In this document: piece after piece, positions 56,441-64,000 of the stretch
How the letters are laid out: each line of letters begins with the position of its first letter
How positions within the stretch are numbered: the stretch's first letter is position 1
NCBI RefSeq assembly: GCF_013346935.1
Contig: NZ_JAAEEB010000009.1
Location: forward strand, 1-64,000
Source of the DNA: Lactobacillus melliventris
Lineage (GTDB): Bacteria; Bacillota; Bacilli; Lactobacillales; Lactobacillaceae
Reading direction: 5' to 3'
DNA length: 64,000 bases
The notes under the pieces: model-generated
What the model saw: the letters and a program-made list of their open reading frames with translations, nothing else
Databases searched by the model: none
What the model was told of the DNA's origin: nothing
Translations under genes and position numbers: made by a program

Positions 56441-57289
56441 CTATCCTTTGTCAGCATATTGATTCATCAACTGAGGCAATATTGCACTTATTTTAGTTGG
56501 GCGCACCACATAATCCGTTTCAGCAATTCTATCGCCAGCTAAGGAATGAAGATAAATTGCAGCCAGGACTGGATCTAGCGTGCCACCAAACTGTGCTATA
56601 AAGCCACCAATTATCCCTGCTAATGTATCTCCCATTCCACCGGTAGCCATACCAGGATTACCGCTAGTATTTACAAAAATTTCGTTAGTACTAGTATAAA
56701 CATGAGTGCGATTTGATTTTAAAACCAAAATAACATTTTGGGTAGGAAAAATCTTTTTTAAAGCACTCAAATTAGCACTATCAGTTTGATAAGGAATTCT
56801 AATTTGACTTAAACGCTGCCATTCCATTTGATGAGGTGTTAAAACGATCAAGCCAGCACTGGTCGGGATTAGCTTAGAGTCTTGTCCAATTAAATCCAAA
56901 GCGTTTGCGTCCAAAACTAATGTTTGATTTGAGGAAACATTCTGACAAAGAGTAAGCATCATTTGATGAGCAAAAGAGTTAGTTCCTAACCCTGGTCCGC
57001 AAACAATAACATCCATTTTAGTGATTAAATTTAGTAAGTTCCGATCACGCCAATCAATGAACATTACCTCAGGATTACGAGCATGTAGTGCATTCAAGTT
57101 AACTGGATGGGTAGCTACTGAAATTAGACCTGCACCGCTATTAAGCGCAGCTTCAGCTGCCATAATGATCGCGCCACCATAATTTTCATTGCCCCCAATT
57201 AACAGGATCCTGCCATAATTACCCTTATGTGAATTACTGGGTCGTTTTTTAATTACTTTTGTCAAAATCTTTGCAGTTATTTCAGACAT
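56441..57289 (-). CDS. nnrD: ADP-dependent NAD(P)H-hydrate dehydratase
   Basis: This enzyme repairs damaged NADHX and NADPHX, using ADP. The 282-residue protein matches the YjeF C-terminal domain: GNYGRILLIGGNENYGGA, ALNSGAGLISVATH, CGPGLGTN and the NTSGNPGMATGGMGDTLAG motif that binds the nucleotide. No epimerase (YjeF-N) domain is fused. The ATG at 57289 has GAGG upstream; an in-frame start at 57316 overlaps dacA. It shares the operon with dacA. Confidence 0.95.
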   Translation of the reverse strand: MSEITAKILTKVIKKRPSNSHKGNYGRILLIGGNENYGGAIIMAAEAALNSGAGLISVATHPVNLNALHARNPEVMFIDWRDRNLLNLITKMDVIVCGPGLGTNSFAHQMMLTLCQNVSSNQTLVLDANALDLIGQDSKLIPTSAGLIVLTPHQMEWQRLSQIRIPYQTDSANLSALKKIFPTQNVILVLKSNRTHVYTSTNEIFVNTSGNPGMATGGMGDTLAGIIGGFIAQFGGTLDPVLAAIYLHSLAGDRIAETDYVVRPTKISAILPQLMNQYADKG

Positions 57290-57291
57290 GA

Positions 57292-58572
57292 TTAGCCTCC
57301 AAATAGCCAACGCCAAAATCGAATTAAAAAGTTAACTTTATTAGTTGATTGTAATGCCTGAGCAGGTAAAAGTAAGCCATTAGGCTGTTGCAGAGAAATA
57401 ATTTTATTTTTACCGGCTTTAAAGAAATAGTAATTAATTCTTTGCCCTACTTTAATGGGAGCTTCAACAACTTTTGCCATTAAACCCACTTTAAATTTTG
57501 GACCATTTTGAGGCACCCAAATCAGACTCTTATTCTTCATGCCAATATTTATTTGTCTGGCTTCTCCGTTGTGAACTTCTACATTAGTATGACCAATAAT
57601 TACTTCATTACGCTGAAAGACTAGAGGCTGATAGTTCTGATAAACATAATCAAGTAACTTGCTAGTCTGAATAAAACGCGCTGGGTCAGTATTGGTTAAA
57701 TGTTTTGCTCCCATGATGACCGTGATGATTCTGCCACCCTGATGGCGCGCGGTTGCAATAAAACAAGCACCAGCAGCATCTGTTGTTCCCGTCTTTAAGC
57801 CATCAATCTTAAACCGTTTGCGGTACTGCGGCAGCCCTTTTAGCATCCAGTTAAAATTGCTCATTGGTATTGCCATATTTTGGTCAACAAAATTCATTTT
57901 AGCAATGTTAGTAGTTTTAAGCACTTCCGGAAAATCTTGAATTAAATGCTGCCCAATGATTGCCATCTCTTTGGCCGACAGCATATTTTCGGCATCTTTA
58001 TCTGCATCTGGATAGCCATCGTTACCCACGCTCTTGTTAGGCAAGCCGCAAGTCGTGTATATCTGATCGCTCTTAATACCCCATTTATTTAGTTGTTGTC
58101 TCATTTGCTTGACAAAAGCTACTTGGGAACCACTAACTGCTTGTGCTAGCATCATTGCAGCTCCATTAGCCGATTCAATTAACGTTGCCTGATACAACTG
58201 CCTGATCGTATAGGTATGCTTCAAACGCAGTGGAACGTTGGAATATTCTCTGTTACTTGCAACAGCAAAGATTTGTTGAGTTGGCGTTACTTTAGTATCC
58301 CAGTTTATTTTATTCTGGTCAATCGCCTTTAGTGTCAGATAGACAGTCACCAGTTTGGTCATCGAAGCTATAGGTAATTGCTTGTTAATGTTTTTACCAT
58401 ACAGCAACTGTCCTGTTTTACTGTCTATAGCAATTGCCGCCTTGGCATCAATGTTGACTTCATTTTTATTATAGTTATCAGGTAACTCTGGGGCGGCTTT
58501 TACATCCACAGGAACCACTAAAATTAATAAACTGATAAAAATTAAAATGATCGCTTTAGCTTTCTTTTTCAA
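57292..58572 (-). CDS. dacA: D-alanyl-D-alanine carboxypeptidase
   Basis: This low-molecular-mass PBP trims the terminal D-Ala from wall peptides. It has a signal peptide (about 5-28), SxxK (ASMTKLVTVY), SxN (IESANGAAM), KTG (IDGLKTGTTDAAG) and a C-terminal beta domain with a hydrophobic-aromatic tail (FLIRFWRWLFGG) that can bind the membrane. There is no ATG near the start: two TTG codons at 58578 and 58572 are possible, and the second is better spaced from AAAGGGTGA, giving 426 residues. Confidence 0.94.
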   Translation of the reverse strand: MKKKAKAIILIFISLLILVVPVDVKAAPELPDNYNKNEVNIDAKAAIAIDSKTGQLLYGKNINKQLPIASMTKLVTVYLTLKAIDQNKINWDTKVTPTQQIFAVASNREYSNVPLRLKHTYTIRQLYQATLIESANGAAMMLAQAVSGSQVAFVKQMRQQLNKWGIKSDQIYTTCGLPNKSVGNDGYPDADKDAENMLSAKEMAIIGQHLIQDFPEVLKTTNIAKMNFVDQNMAIPMSNFNWMLKGLPQYRKRFKIDGLKTGTTDAAGACFIATARHQGGRIITVIMGAKHLTNTDPARFIQTSKLLDYVYQNYQPLVFQRNEVIIGHTNVEVHNGEARQINIGMKNKSLIWVPQNGPKFKVGLMAKVVEAPIKVGQRINYYFFKAGKNKIISLQQPNGLLLPAQALQSTNKVNFLIRFWRWLFGG

Positions 58573-58620
58573 GTACAAATCACCCTTTCCTGATTTTTTT
58601 TAATTATTTTACGTTTTATG

Positions 58621-58649
58621 ATTACATTTTACCAAATTTTTGGTATGAT
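58621..58649 (+). promoter_or_regulatory. tRNA-Leu promoter overlapped by a palindrome
   Basis: ATTACA (58621-58626), a 17-bp spacer and TATGAT (58644-58649) form a likely promoter for the tRNA gene. The spacer holds TACCAAA-TT-TTTGGTA (58630-58645), an inverted repeat lying between the tRNA and the divergent dacA operon. Confidence 0.45.
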
Positions 58650-58672
58650 TATTACTGTGCTAAAAATAATAA

Positions 58673-58756
58673 GCCCCGATGGCGGAATTGGCAGACGCGC
58701 AGCGTTCAGGTCGCTGTTTAGGTAACTAAGTGAAAGTTCGAATCTTTTTCGGGGCA
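58673..58756 (+). tRNA. tRNA-Leu (anticodon CAG)
   Basis: The cloverleaf closes: acceptor GCCCCGA pairs with TCGGGGC, D-arm with GGCAGACGCG, anticodon stem CAGCG and CGCTG around loop TTCAGGT, a long class II variable arm (TTTAGGTAACTAA) and the T-loop TTCGAAT. The anticodon CAG (58707-58709) reads CTG. The discriminator is A58756, and CCA is not encoded. The T-stem is weak (GAAAG with CTTTT). Confidence 0.95.
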
Positions 58757-58767
58757 TTTGTGTAGGA

Positions 58768-58796
58768 AGAGCTAATCTCTAGGGATTAGCTCTTTT
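58768..58796 (+). terminator. Terminator after tRNA-Leu
   Basis: AGAGCTAATC (58768-58777) and GATTAGCTCT (58784-58793) pair perfectly around a 6-base loop and are followed by TTTTG. Confidence 0.9.
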
Positions 58797-58974
58797 GTTA
58801 TTCTGATACTTTTGCGCTGCGCAAGCAATAAAAGTGAAAGCTCCAAAGACCCTGACTCCAACTTAACTACTCGACTCTGATGAAGCCAACATCATAATCC
58901 TTATATGTTGCAAACAATAATATATTTTTAAAAATTTTTTTGTGTGGGATGCTTTGAATTTGATTTTTCCCATA

Positions 58975-59002
58975 TTGATATTGTAACTAGTATTTTTATA
59001 AT
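58975..59002 (+). promoter_or_regulatory. pspC promoter
   Basis: TTGATA (58975-58980), a 16-bp spacer and a perfect TATAAT (58997-59002) precede the pspC gene. Transcription should begin near 59009, upstream of the inverted repeat at 59035. Confidence 0.65.
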
Positions 59003-59034
59003 AAAAAATATTTTAATATGTACTTTAATGATTA

Positions 59035-59058
59035 TTTTGTATTAAAATTAATACAAAA
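59035..59058 (+). promoter_or_regulatory. Perfect inverted repeat before the pspC ribosome site
   Basis: TTTTGTATTAA (59035-59045) and TTAATACAAAA (59048-59058) are perfect 11-bp arms with a 2-base centre, ending where the GGAGG ribosome site begins. The tiny centre makes an RNA hairpin strained, so a protein operator at about +27 to +50 is likely. Confidence 0.6.
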
Positions 59059-59070
59059 GGAGGCACAGTC

Positions 59071-59295
59071 ATGCAAAAACGATTAACAAAATCCCAGGAT
59101 AAAGTTATATCCGGCGTATTTGGCGGTGTGGCAGAATATTTCGGTTGGGATAAAGCGTGGACCAGAATTGGTGGTGCAGCATTAATACTATGTACAACCT
59201 TTCCCGGACTGCTTTTATATATTATTGCTGCTATTGTGATGCCTGAAAAAAATCGTCATGATGATACTCTTGATGGTGAATTTCATAAGCCTTAA
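59071..59295 (+). CDS. PspC domain membrane protein
   Basis: This 74-residue protein has the PspC motif (RLTKSQDKVISGVFGGVAEY), then FGWDKAWTRIGGAALILC and one or two membrane segments (about 35-60), ending in the charged PEKNRHDDTLDGEFHKP. PspC-domain proteins sense or respond to membrane stress. GGAGG stands seven bases before the ATG. A strong terminator follows at 59373, so it is monocistronic. Confidence 0.92.
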   Translation: MQKRLTKSQDKVISGVFGGVAEYFGWDKAWTRIGGAALILCTTFPGLLLYIIAAIVMPEKNRHDDTLDGEFHKP

Positions 59296-59372
59296 ACTTA
59301 TTGTAAAAATATAAATTGAATTTCAACACGTTATTTAAGCCTTTCAAAACTAAATTAATGTGAGATCAGCTA

Positions 59373-59425
59373 AAAATCCAAGTATATATGGGCAAAACTG
59401 CTCATTTATACTTGGATTTATTTTT
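59373..59425 (+). terminator. Terminator after pspC
   Basis: AAATCCAAGTATA (59373-59385) and TATACTTGGATTT (59407-59419) pair perfectly, with a second inner stem ATGGGCA/TGCTCAT, and are followed by ATTTTTT. It is about 80 bp after the pspC stop. Confidence 0.9.
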
Positions 59426-59499
59426 TAGTTAAGTTGACCTTTTTTTAATTAAAGAATATGATTTAGACAATAATTTACTTAAAGAAAGGTTAGCGTATT

Positions 59500-60615
59500 A
59501 TGAGCTTAGACGTTAATATACTTCCCTCCGACTATATTGATTTGTCTATTGGAGATTTTCGTTCTGGAATAAACAAAAGAATAATTGATAAATTGGTAAA
59601 AAGAGTTGAGCATGCTGGAAATGGATATACTCCGGGTTTGGGACTGCCTAAACTGAGAGAAAAAATTGTGTCATACTACAGTGAGACTTACGGTATCAAG
59701 GATATTGACATCAATAATATTCAAATCACCGTTTCATGTCTGCACGGTGCTTTTTTATCATTAAGATCTATCATCAAAAATAAATCTGATGAAATTATTG
59801 TTATTGCCCCATTTTTCCCTTCATACTTAAATTTAATTGCGGGAGTGGGCGCAACTCCAGTAATTTTTAAATCAGAGGCTCCTACTTTTGCACTGCCAAT
59901 TGAGCAAATCAAAAAAGCCGTCAATGCAAATACTAAGGCCATCATTATTAATTATCCTAACAATCCTACTGGAGCCAGTTTGTCGCAAACGGACCGGGAA
60001 TTCTTGAATAATCTCTGTGAAGAGAAAAATATTTTCGTGATTGACGATCATGTTTACAGCGATTATCCCTGTAAATATCAATACCAGCCAATCTCAACTG
60101 ATATTTCCCATCAAATTTTAGTAAGCAGCTTTTCCAAAAGTTTTGCCATACCAGGAATACGTCTTGGCTATGTCATTGCACCAGCCAATATTATTGAGCG
60201 GGACGGCTTTTATAATGAAGGGATCACTTTCAGTGCCCCAACTATTAGTCAATTCATTGGGGAAATAATTTTGGAAGAACCAGAGAAATATACCCACCAT
60301 ATTGAGGAAATTAAACAGACCGGTGCAGAATTAACCAAACTTTTTACTAGGAGTAAATATTTTCCTTGCTCCTCATACATGGGTGGCTTATATATGTTTA
60401 TTGAAGTACCAGAAACCATCAAGGACATTGACCTATACTATAAATTGCTGGAAAAACACTTTCATGTAATTGTAGCTAAGGGAAGTGATTTCCAATATTC
60501 AGACAGATACTTCAGAATTTCTCTTTCAACCGAAAAAGGAATTTTAGTAAAAGGTGTGCGAAAAATTATTGATTGTGTAGATTACACTTTGAATTACAAT
60601 AAGCAGAACGCATAA
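59500..60615 (+). CDS. PLP-dependent class I/II aminotransferase
   Basis: This 371-residue fold-type I aminotransferase has the glycine-rich GNGYTPGLGLPKLREKI, the NPTG motif in INYPNNPTGASL, the PLP Asp in IDDHVYSDYP, the Schiff-base Lys in SSFSKSFAIPGIRLGY and the final Arg in RYFRISLS. It resembles aspartate/aromatic aminotransferases, but the substrate is unknown. AAAGAAAGG precedes the ATG. It stands alone between two terminators. Confidence 0.93.
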   Translation: MSLDVNILPSDYIDLSIGDFRSGINKRIIDKLVKRVEHAGNGYTPGLGLPKLREKIVSYYSETYGIKDIDINNIQITVSCLHGAFLSLRSIIKNKSDEIIVIAPFFPSYLNLIAGVGATPVIFKSEAPTFALPIEQIKKAVNANTKAIIINYPNNPTGASLSQTDREFLNNLCEEKNIFVIDDHVYSDYPCKYQYQPISTDISHQILVSSFSKSFAIPGIRLGYVIAPANIIERDGFYNEGITFSAPTISQFIGEIILEEPEKYTHHIEEIKQTGAELTKLFTRSKYFPCSSYMGGLYMFIEVPETIKDIDLYYKLLEKHFHVIVAKGSDFQYSDRYFRISLSTEKGILVKGVRKIIDCVDYTLNYNKQNA

Positions 60616-60648
60616 CATCACAAAAATAAATTTAAAAATTATTATATT

Positions 60649-60702
60649 AAAAAAGCTCAGCAAGCGCCAGAGTTCATTCTAGCAGCCTAGGAGCTTTTTT
60701 AT
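60649..60702 (+). terminator. Terminator after the aminotransferase
   Basis: AAAAAAGCTC (60649-60658) and GAGCTTTTTT (60691-60700) close a long loop with some inner pairing (CTAGCAGCCTAGG). T runs follow on the plus strand. Confidence 0.75.
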
Positions 60703-60758
60703 TTTACCTCACTTTTTACCCAATTCATAATTAATCTTAAGTTGTTTAATTAAATAAA

Positions 60759-60792
60759 ATAAAAAATGATACCGACTGAACAATCGGTATCA
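60759..60792 (-). terminator. Terminator after the flippase gene
   Basis: TGATACCGA and TCGGTATCA pair perfectly around an 8-base loop and are followed on the minus strand by a T run (60761-60766), about 25 bp after the flippase stop. Confidence 0.88.
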
Positions 60793-60815
60793 AATTCGCT
60801 TATATTAGGTTTTAT

Positions 60816-62459
60816 TTAAGCACGAATGTGCAGTTTTTCCAATATTGGAATGATTTTATTTCCTAAAATTTTCTGCGCTAAATTAGACTTGATAGCCGCA
60901 AAGCCATAAAACAAGCAACCCACAACGACCGCGACAAAAACAATGACGAGTGACTGTAAACTGCTTGCAGGACTTAAGAACAACTCCAGTCCTTTTTCTA
61001 CTGCCAAAACCAGCAAAAACATGATAACTGAAAATGCAGTAATGCCAATAAAACGTCGTCTTGTACGATCCTGATTGAAATTGTAATTAATCTTAAGGTG
61101 TTCTATCGCCATAAAGATAATGACAAGCATTCCTAAATTAGTGGCAATCAATGGGCCAAATATTTTAAAGACATAAATCATGGGGTATTGCATTAAAATC
61201 TTAATGATTAACCCTAATACTAAATATTTAATTGCAAGTCCATTTTCCGATAGGCCCTGTAAAATAGCCATTAATACCGTAAACAAGCCCAAACTAATAG
61301 CTGTAAAGGAAGAAAGGTAAAGTACATTTGATCCTAGCTTGTCATATCCGTAAAAGATGGTATAGATTGGTGTAGAAATCGCAGCCATGCCAAAGGAAGC
61401 GGGAATCATGACAAATAAAAATAAGTCTAAAGTATTACCAATTTGGTCAGAAATTGCACGAAAATCATGCTTAGTGTGAGCTGCAGACAACAGAGGAATT
61501 GTCGTCACAGCCATAGCACTTGCTAAAGACACAATGATCATTATCAACTTATTGGCATTAAGCGCAAATAACGCATACCAAGTTTCAATTGTATTATTAG
61601 TTGCACTAACCAAACTCGAGATAATGGGGTGAAAGCTATATTGGTCTACCAGATAAAAAAGTTGAATACCTGCATCAATAATTATAAAAGGAATTGCCTG
61701 GGCAATAATTTCAGCAAAAAGAGCAGAAGTTGAAACCTGTATTTCATTATTGGAATTTTCAACTAACTCGTTAAGTTTATTACGTCTAGACAGCAAAAAC
61801 CACGTTAAAATAGCTATGCCAAAAACTGCTCCAATCGCAGCAGCCAAATTTGATTGCACCACCGCATCAACAAAATTACCATGCTGTACTTGCATAATAA
61901 TATAAGCAGTTAACAGCATCCAAATTACTCGTGCTAATTGTTCTACAAACTGGGACATTGCTGACGGCATCATGTCTTCGTAGCCTTGAAAATAACCCCT
62001 CATAATACTTAATACAGGAATAATTAAGATGGCGTAAGACAGGCTTCTCATTACCCTTACTTGTCTTGGATCAATTTGTGAACCATTAGAAGCTAAAAAA
62101 GGTGAAGCAAAATACATCACTGCAGCAGAAATAATTCCTAGAAATACCATTAATATTAAGCCGCGATGAAAAAGCTTACGTCCAACTCCGTACTCATTAA
62201 GCGCATTATACTTAGCCACCTGTTTAGCAACAGCACCTGGAATGCCCGCAGTGGATATTAAAATAAAAATACTATAAATGTTATAACTTCTGGCAGTTAA
62301 GGCATTGGCAATATTACCATAGGGCGACATCCAATAAAACCATGGAATAATATAGAGAGCACCCAAAATACGTGAGGTAATAGAGCCGAAAGTCATCCAC
62401 GCACTGCCTTTAATGAAGGTATTTTGTGTATTTTGTTCAGATAAATTATTTTCTTTCAT
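60816..62459 (-). CDS. ytgP: YtgP/MurJ-type lipid flippase (MOP superfamily)
   Basis: This 547-residue membrane protein has about 14 membrane segments and belongs to the PST/SpoVB-MurJ group that flips lipid-linked wall precursors. Family features include FIKGSAWMTFGSITSRILGALY, STAGIPGAVAKQVAKYNA and MRGYFQGYEDMMPSAMSQFVEQLARV. ytgP beside leuS is a familiar arrangement in Lactobacillales, which supports a MurJ-like role. The ribosome site AGGGAA is modest. A candidate promoter, TTGCTC-17-TATAGT, lies in the gap upstream. Confidence 0.9.
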   Translation of the reverse strand: MKENNLSEQNTQNTFIKGSAWMTFGSITSRILGALYIIPWFYWMSPYGNIANALTARSYNIYSIFILISTAGIPGAVAKQVAKYNALNEYGVGRKLFHRGLILMVFLGIISAAVMYFASPFLASNGSQIDPRQVRVMRSLSYAILIIPVLSIMRGYFQGYEDMMPSAMSQFVEQLARVIWMLLTAYIIMQVQHGNFVDAVVQSNLAAAIGAVFGIAILTWFLLSRRNKLNELVENSNNEIQVSTSALFAEIIAQAIPFIIIDAGIQLFYLVDQYSFHPIISSLVSATNNTIETWYALFALNANKLIMIIVSLASAMAVTTIPLLSAAHTKHDFRAISDQIGNTLDLFLFVMIPASFGMAAISTPIYTIFYGYDKLGSNVLYLSSFTAISLGLFTVLMAILQGLSENGLAIKYLVLGLIIKILMQYPMIYVFKIFGPLIATNLGMLVIIFMAIEHLKINYNFNQDRTRRRFIGITAFSVIMFLLVLAVEKGLELFLSPASSLQSLVIVFVAVVVGCLFYGFAAIKSNLAQKILGNKIIPILEKLHIRA

Positions 62460-62485
62460 TAAAGTTCCCTAAATCTAGTCTACTA

Positions 62486-62514
62486 ACTATATTATTGTGA
62501 ATGAAAATGAGCAA
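62486..62514 (-). promoter_or_regulatory. Candidate ytgP promoter
   Basis: On the minus strand TTGCTC (62509-62514), a 17-bp spacer and TATAGT (62486-62491) lie between the leuS stop and the ytgP start. No terminator is visible after leuS, so read-through is also possible. Confidence 0.5.
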
Positions 62515-62554
62515 TTAACAACAAATATACTTTGCACTTTAGGAAAAATTAACT

Positions 62555-64000
62555 TTATTTAGCTACAATATTGACAATCTTATTTGGTACAACAATGACC
62601 TTTTTAATATCTTTGCCTTCTAAAAATTTCTGGACGTGAGGCAATGCCAATGCTTGTTTTTGAGCTTGATCTTTATCCATGTCAACAGCCGCCTTAAAAT
62701 TGCCACGCAGCTTGCCATTTACTTGCACCATGATTTCGACTGTTGATTCAACCAGTTTGGCTGAATCATAGGTTGGCCATTTGGCAAAAGTTACGGATTG
62801 CTCATGACCAAAGATTTGCCAGATTTCTTCCATCATGTGAGGAGCGATTGGGGCTAAAAGCGTAATGAAACCTTCCGCATATTTTCTTGGAATCGTTTTT
62901 GCTTTTTGCGCAGCATTAACAAAGACCATTAATTGAGAAATTGCAGTATTGAAATGTAAGTCATCAAAATCTTCAGTTACTTTTTTAACAGTTTCGTTAT
63001 AAATTTTATCTAAAGTGCCATCGTTTTCAGCCACAATATTTTCTTGTGGTATGGCTTTAAGATCCAAATCATTAACGAACAGACGCCAAACTCTGTCTAA
63101 GAACTTTTTGGTTGAAGCAGGACCATTATCATCCCAGTCAATAGATGCATCAAGGGGTCCCATGAACATTTCATACATTCTAAGACTGTCTGCACCATAC
63201 TCATCAATGACATCATCAGGATTAACTACATTGCCTTTTGATTTGGACATTTTATCATGATCTTTCAGAATTAATCCTTGATTGAATAGTCTTTGGAATG
63301 GTTCTTCATTAGGAACAACACCTAAGTCATACAATACCATATTCCAGAATCTGGCATAAAGCAGGTGCCGGACAGCATGTTCTGCGCCACCAATATAAAG
63401 GTCAACTGGCATCCACTTCTTTAGCATTTCGTAATCAGCCAGCTTATTGTCATTATGTGGATCAACAAAGCGTAAGAAATACCATGATGAACCTGCCCAA
63501 TTAGGCATGGTATTAGTTTCTCTTTTACCCTTGCGGCCATTCTTGTCAACTACATTTACCCAGTCCTTCAAGTTTACCAATGGACTTTCAGGTGTACCTG
63601 ACGGCTTAATGTCAGTAGCATGAGGTAAAACAAGCGGTAATTCATCTTCTGGAACCAATGTAGTTTCTCCATCTTCCCAGTGAATTACTGGAATTGGTTC
63701 ACCCCAATAACGCTGACGACTAAATTCCCAGTCACGTAACTTGTAATTAACCTTTTTTTCTCCAGCGTGGTGTTCAGTAAGCCACCCAACGATTTTATCC
63801 TTTGCTTCTGCATTGTTAAGTCCATTTAAAAACTCTGAATCTATATGCGGGCCGTCACCAGTATATGCTTCTTGTGCAACATCTCCGCCCTTAATAACTG
63901 GTTTAATAGGCAAATTGAATTTCCGAGCGAACTCATAGTCACGGGTGTCATGAGCTGGTACAGCCATTACGGCACCAGTCCCATAGCTAGCAAGAACATA
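62555..64000 (-). CDS. leuS: Leucine--tRNA ligase, C-terminal part
   Basis: The gene runs off the right edge of the window; 481 codons of the 3' part are seen. They include the end of the editing domain ([20 protein letters not shown]), the core with [11 protein letters not shown], the KMSKS loop ([17 protein letters not shown]), the anticodon-binding domain (WIDWDDNGP region to [13 protein letters not shown]) and the C-terminal tRNA-binding tail ([30 protein letters not shown]). The N-terminal HIGH motif and any T-box lie outside. Confidence 0.97.
   Translation of the reverse strand, partial: YVLASYGTGAVMAVPAHDTRDYEFARKFNLPIKPVIKGGDVAQEAYTGDGPHIDSEFLNGLNNAEAKDKIVGWLTEHHAGEKKVNYKLRDWEFSRQRYWGEPIPVIHWEDGETTLVPEDELPLVLPHATDIKPSGTPESPLVNLKDWVNVVDKNGRKGKRETNTMPNWAGSSWYFLRFVDPHNDNKLADYEMLKKWMPVDLYIGGAEHAVRHLLYARFWNMVLYDLGVVPNEEPFQRLFNQGLILKDHDKMSKSKGNVVNPDDVIDEYGADSLRMYEMFMGPLDASIDWDDNGPASTKKFLDRVWRLFVNDLDLKAIPQENIVAENDGTLDKIYNETVKKVTEDFDDLHFNTAISQLMVFVNAAQKAKTIPRKYAEGFITLLAPIAPHMMEEIWQIFGHEQSVTFAKWPTYDSAKLVESTVEIMVQVNGKLRGNFKAAVDMDKDQAQKQALALPHVQKFLEGKDIKKVIVVPNKIVNIVAK

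Larger units (their letters stand above)
58757..59070. other. Intergenic region between tRNA-Leu and the pspC gene
   Basis: Of about 314 bp, the first part holds the tRNA terminator, then a perfect TTGCGC-T-GCGCAA palindrome (58812-58824) inside ACTTTT...AAAAGT. The last 100 bp carry the PspC promoter and inverted repeat. Between them no gene, RNA or repeat is recognised. No partner copy of the tRNA 3' end is visible nearby, so there is no sign of an integrated element. Confidence 0.6.

Noticed and set aside
58673..59070. tRNA-Leu considered as an attachment site for a mobile element
   Set aside because: No integrase gene, no direct repeat of the tRNA 3' end and only housekeeping-type genes follow.

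Overview
The window comes from an A+T-rich, low-GC Gram-positive chromosome. Gene order (yqeG-yqeH-nadD-yqeK-rsfS-tmcAL, infC-rpmI-rplT, polA-mutM-coaE-nrdR-dnaB-dnaI-thrS, ecsA/ecsB next to hit-yhaH-prsA, yhaO-yhaN-yhaM), T-box control of tRNA synthetases, Firmicute-type lipoproteins and a PTS for beta-glucosides all point to a Lactobacillaceae member, most likely Lactobacillus in the strict sense. This is inferred from gene content; the species cannot be named from sequence reading alone. Almost all genes lie on the minus strand, as expected for one replichore arm where most genes follow the fork.

Layout. 1-4.5 kb: greA and pheST with a Phe T-box. 4.5-9.5 kb: a cysteine-rich HxlR-type regulator, a SpoU-type RNA methyltransferase, acylphosphatase and a YidC insertase on the plus strand, then an ArlRS-like two-component system. 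9.6-14.6 kb: the yqe ribosome-assembly/NAD operon. 14.7-16 kb: infC-rpmI-rplT with an L20-type leader, a full-consensus promoter and an ATT start for infC. 16-19 kb: a glutamine-type ABC importer. 19-28.3 kb: the replication and repair operon ending in thrS with its own T-box. 28.4-33.5 kb: murC, ytpR, ytpP, trmB, ecsAB. 33.6-35.4 kb: hit, yhaH-like, prsA (plus strand). 35.4-36 kb: a gene-poor stretch holding the decayed 3' end of an ABC transporter gene. 36-43 kb: yhaM-yhaN-yhaO, a YheA/YlbF family protein and a class A penicillin-binding protein. 43-46.5 kb: an RluD-family synthase, a serine hydrolase and an alpha/beta hydrolase. 46.7-52 kb: a beta-glucoside island (6-phospho-beta-glucosidase, PTS EIIBCA, LacI regulator with its operator, aldo-keto reductase). 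52-64 kb: a histidine phosphatase, fba, argS with T-box, dacA-nnrD-ldt, tRNA-Leu(CAG), a PspC protein, an aminotransferase, a YtgP-type flippase and the 3' part of leuS.

The genes serve translation, replication, wall synthesis and sugar uptake, with regulation mostly by RNA leaders. I found no CRISPR array, insertion sequence, prophage, rRNA operon, toxin-antitoxin pair or recognisable defence island, and no clearly new multi-gene system. The points most worth a second look are the bgl operator/terminator packing, the PspC inverted repeat, the cysteine-rich HxlR regulator, the YhaOMN cluster and several perfect palindromes at promoters.
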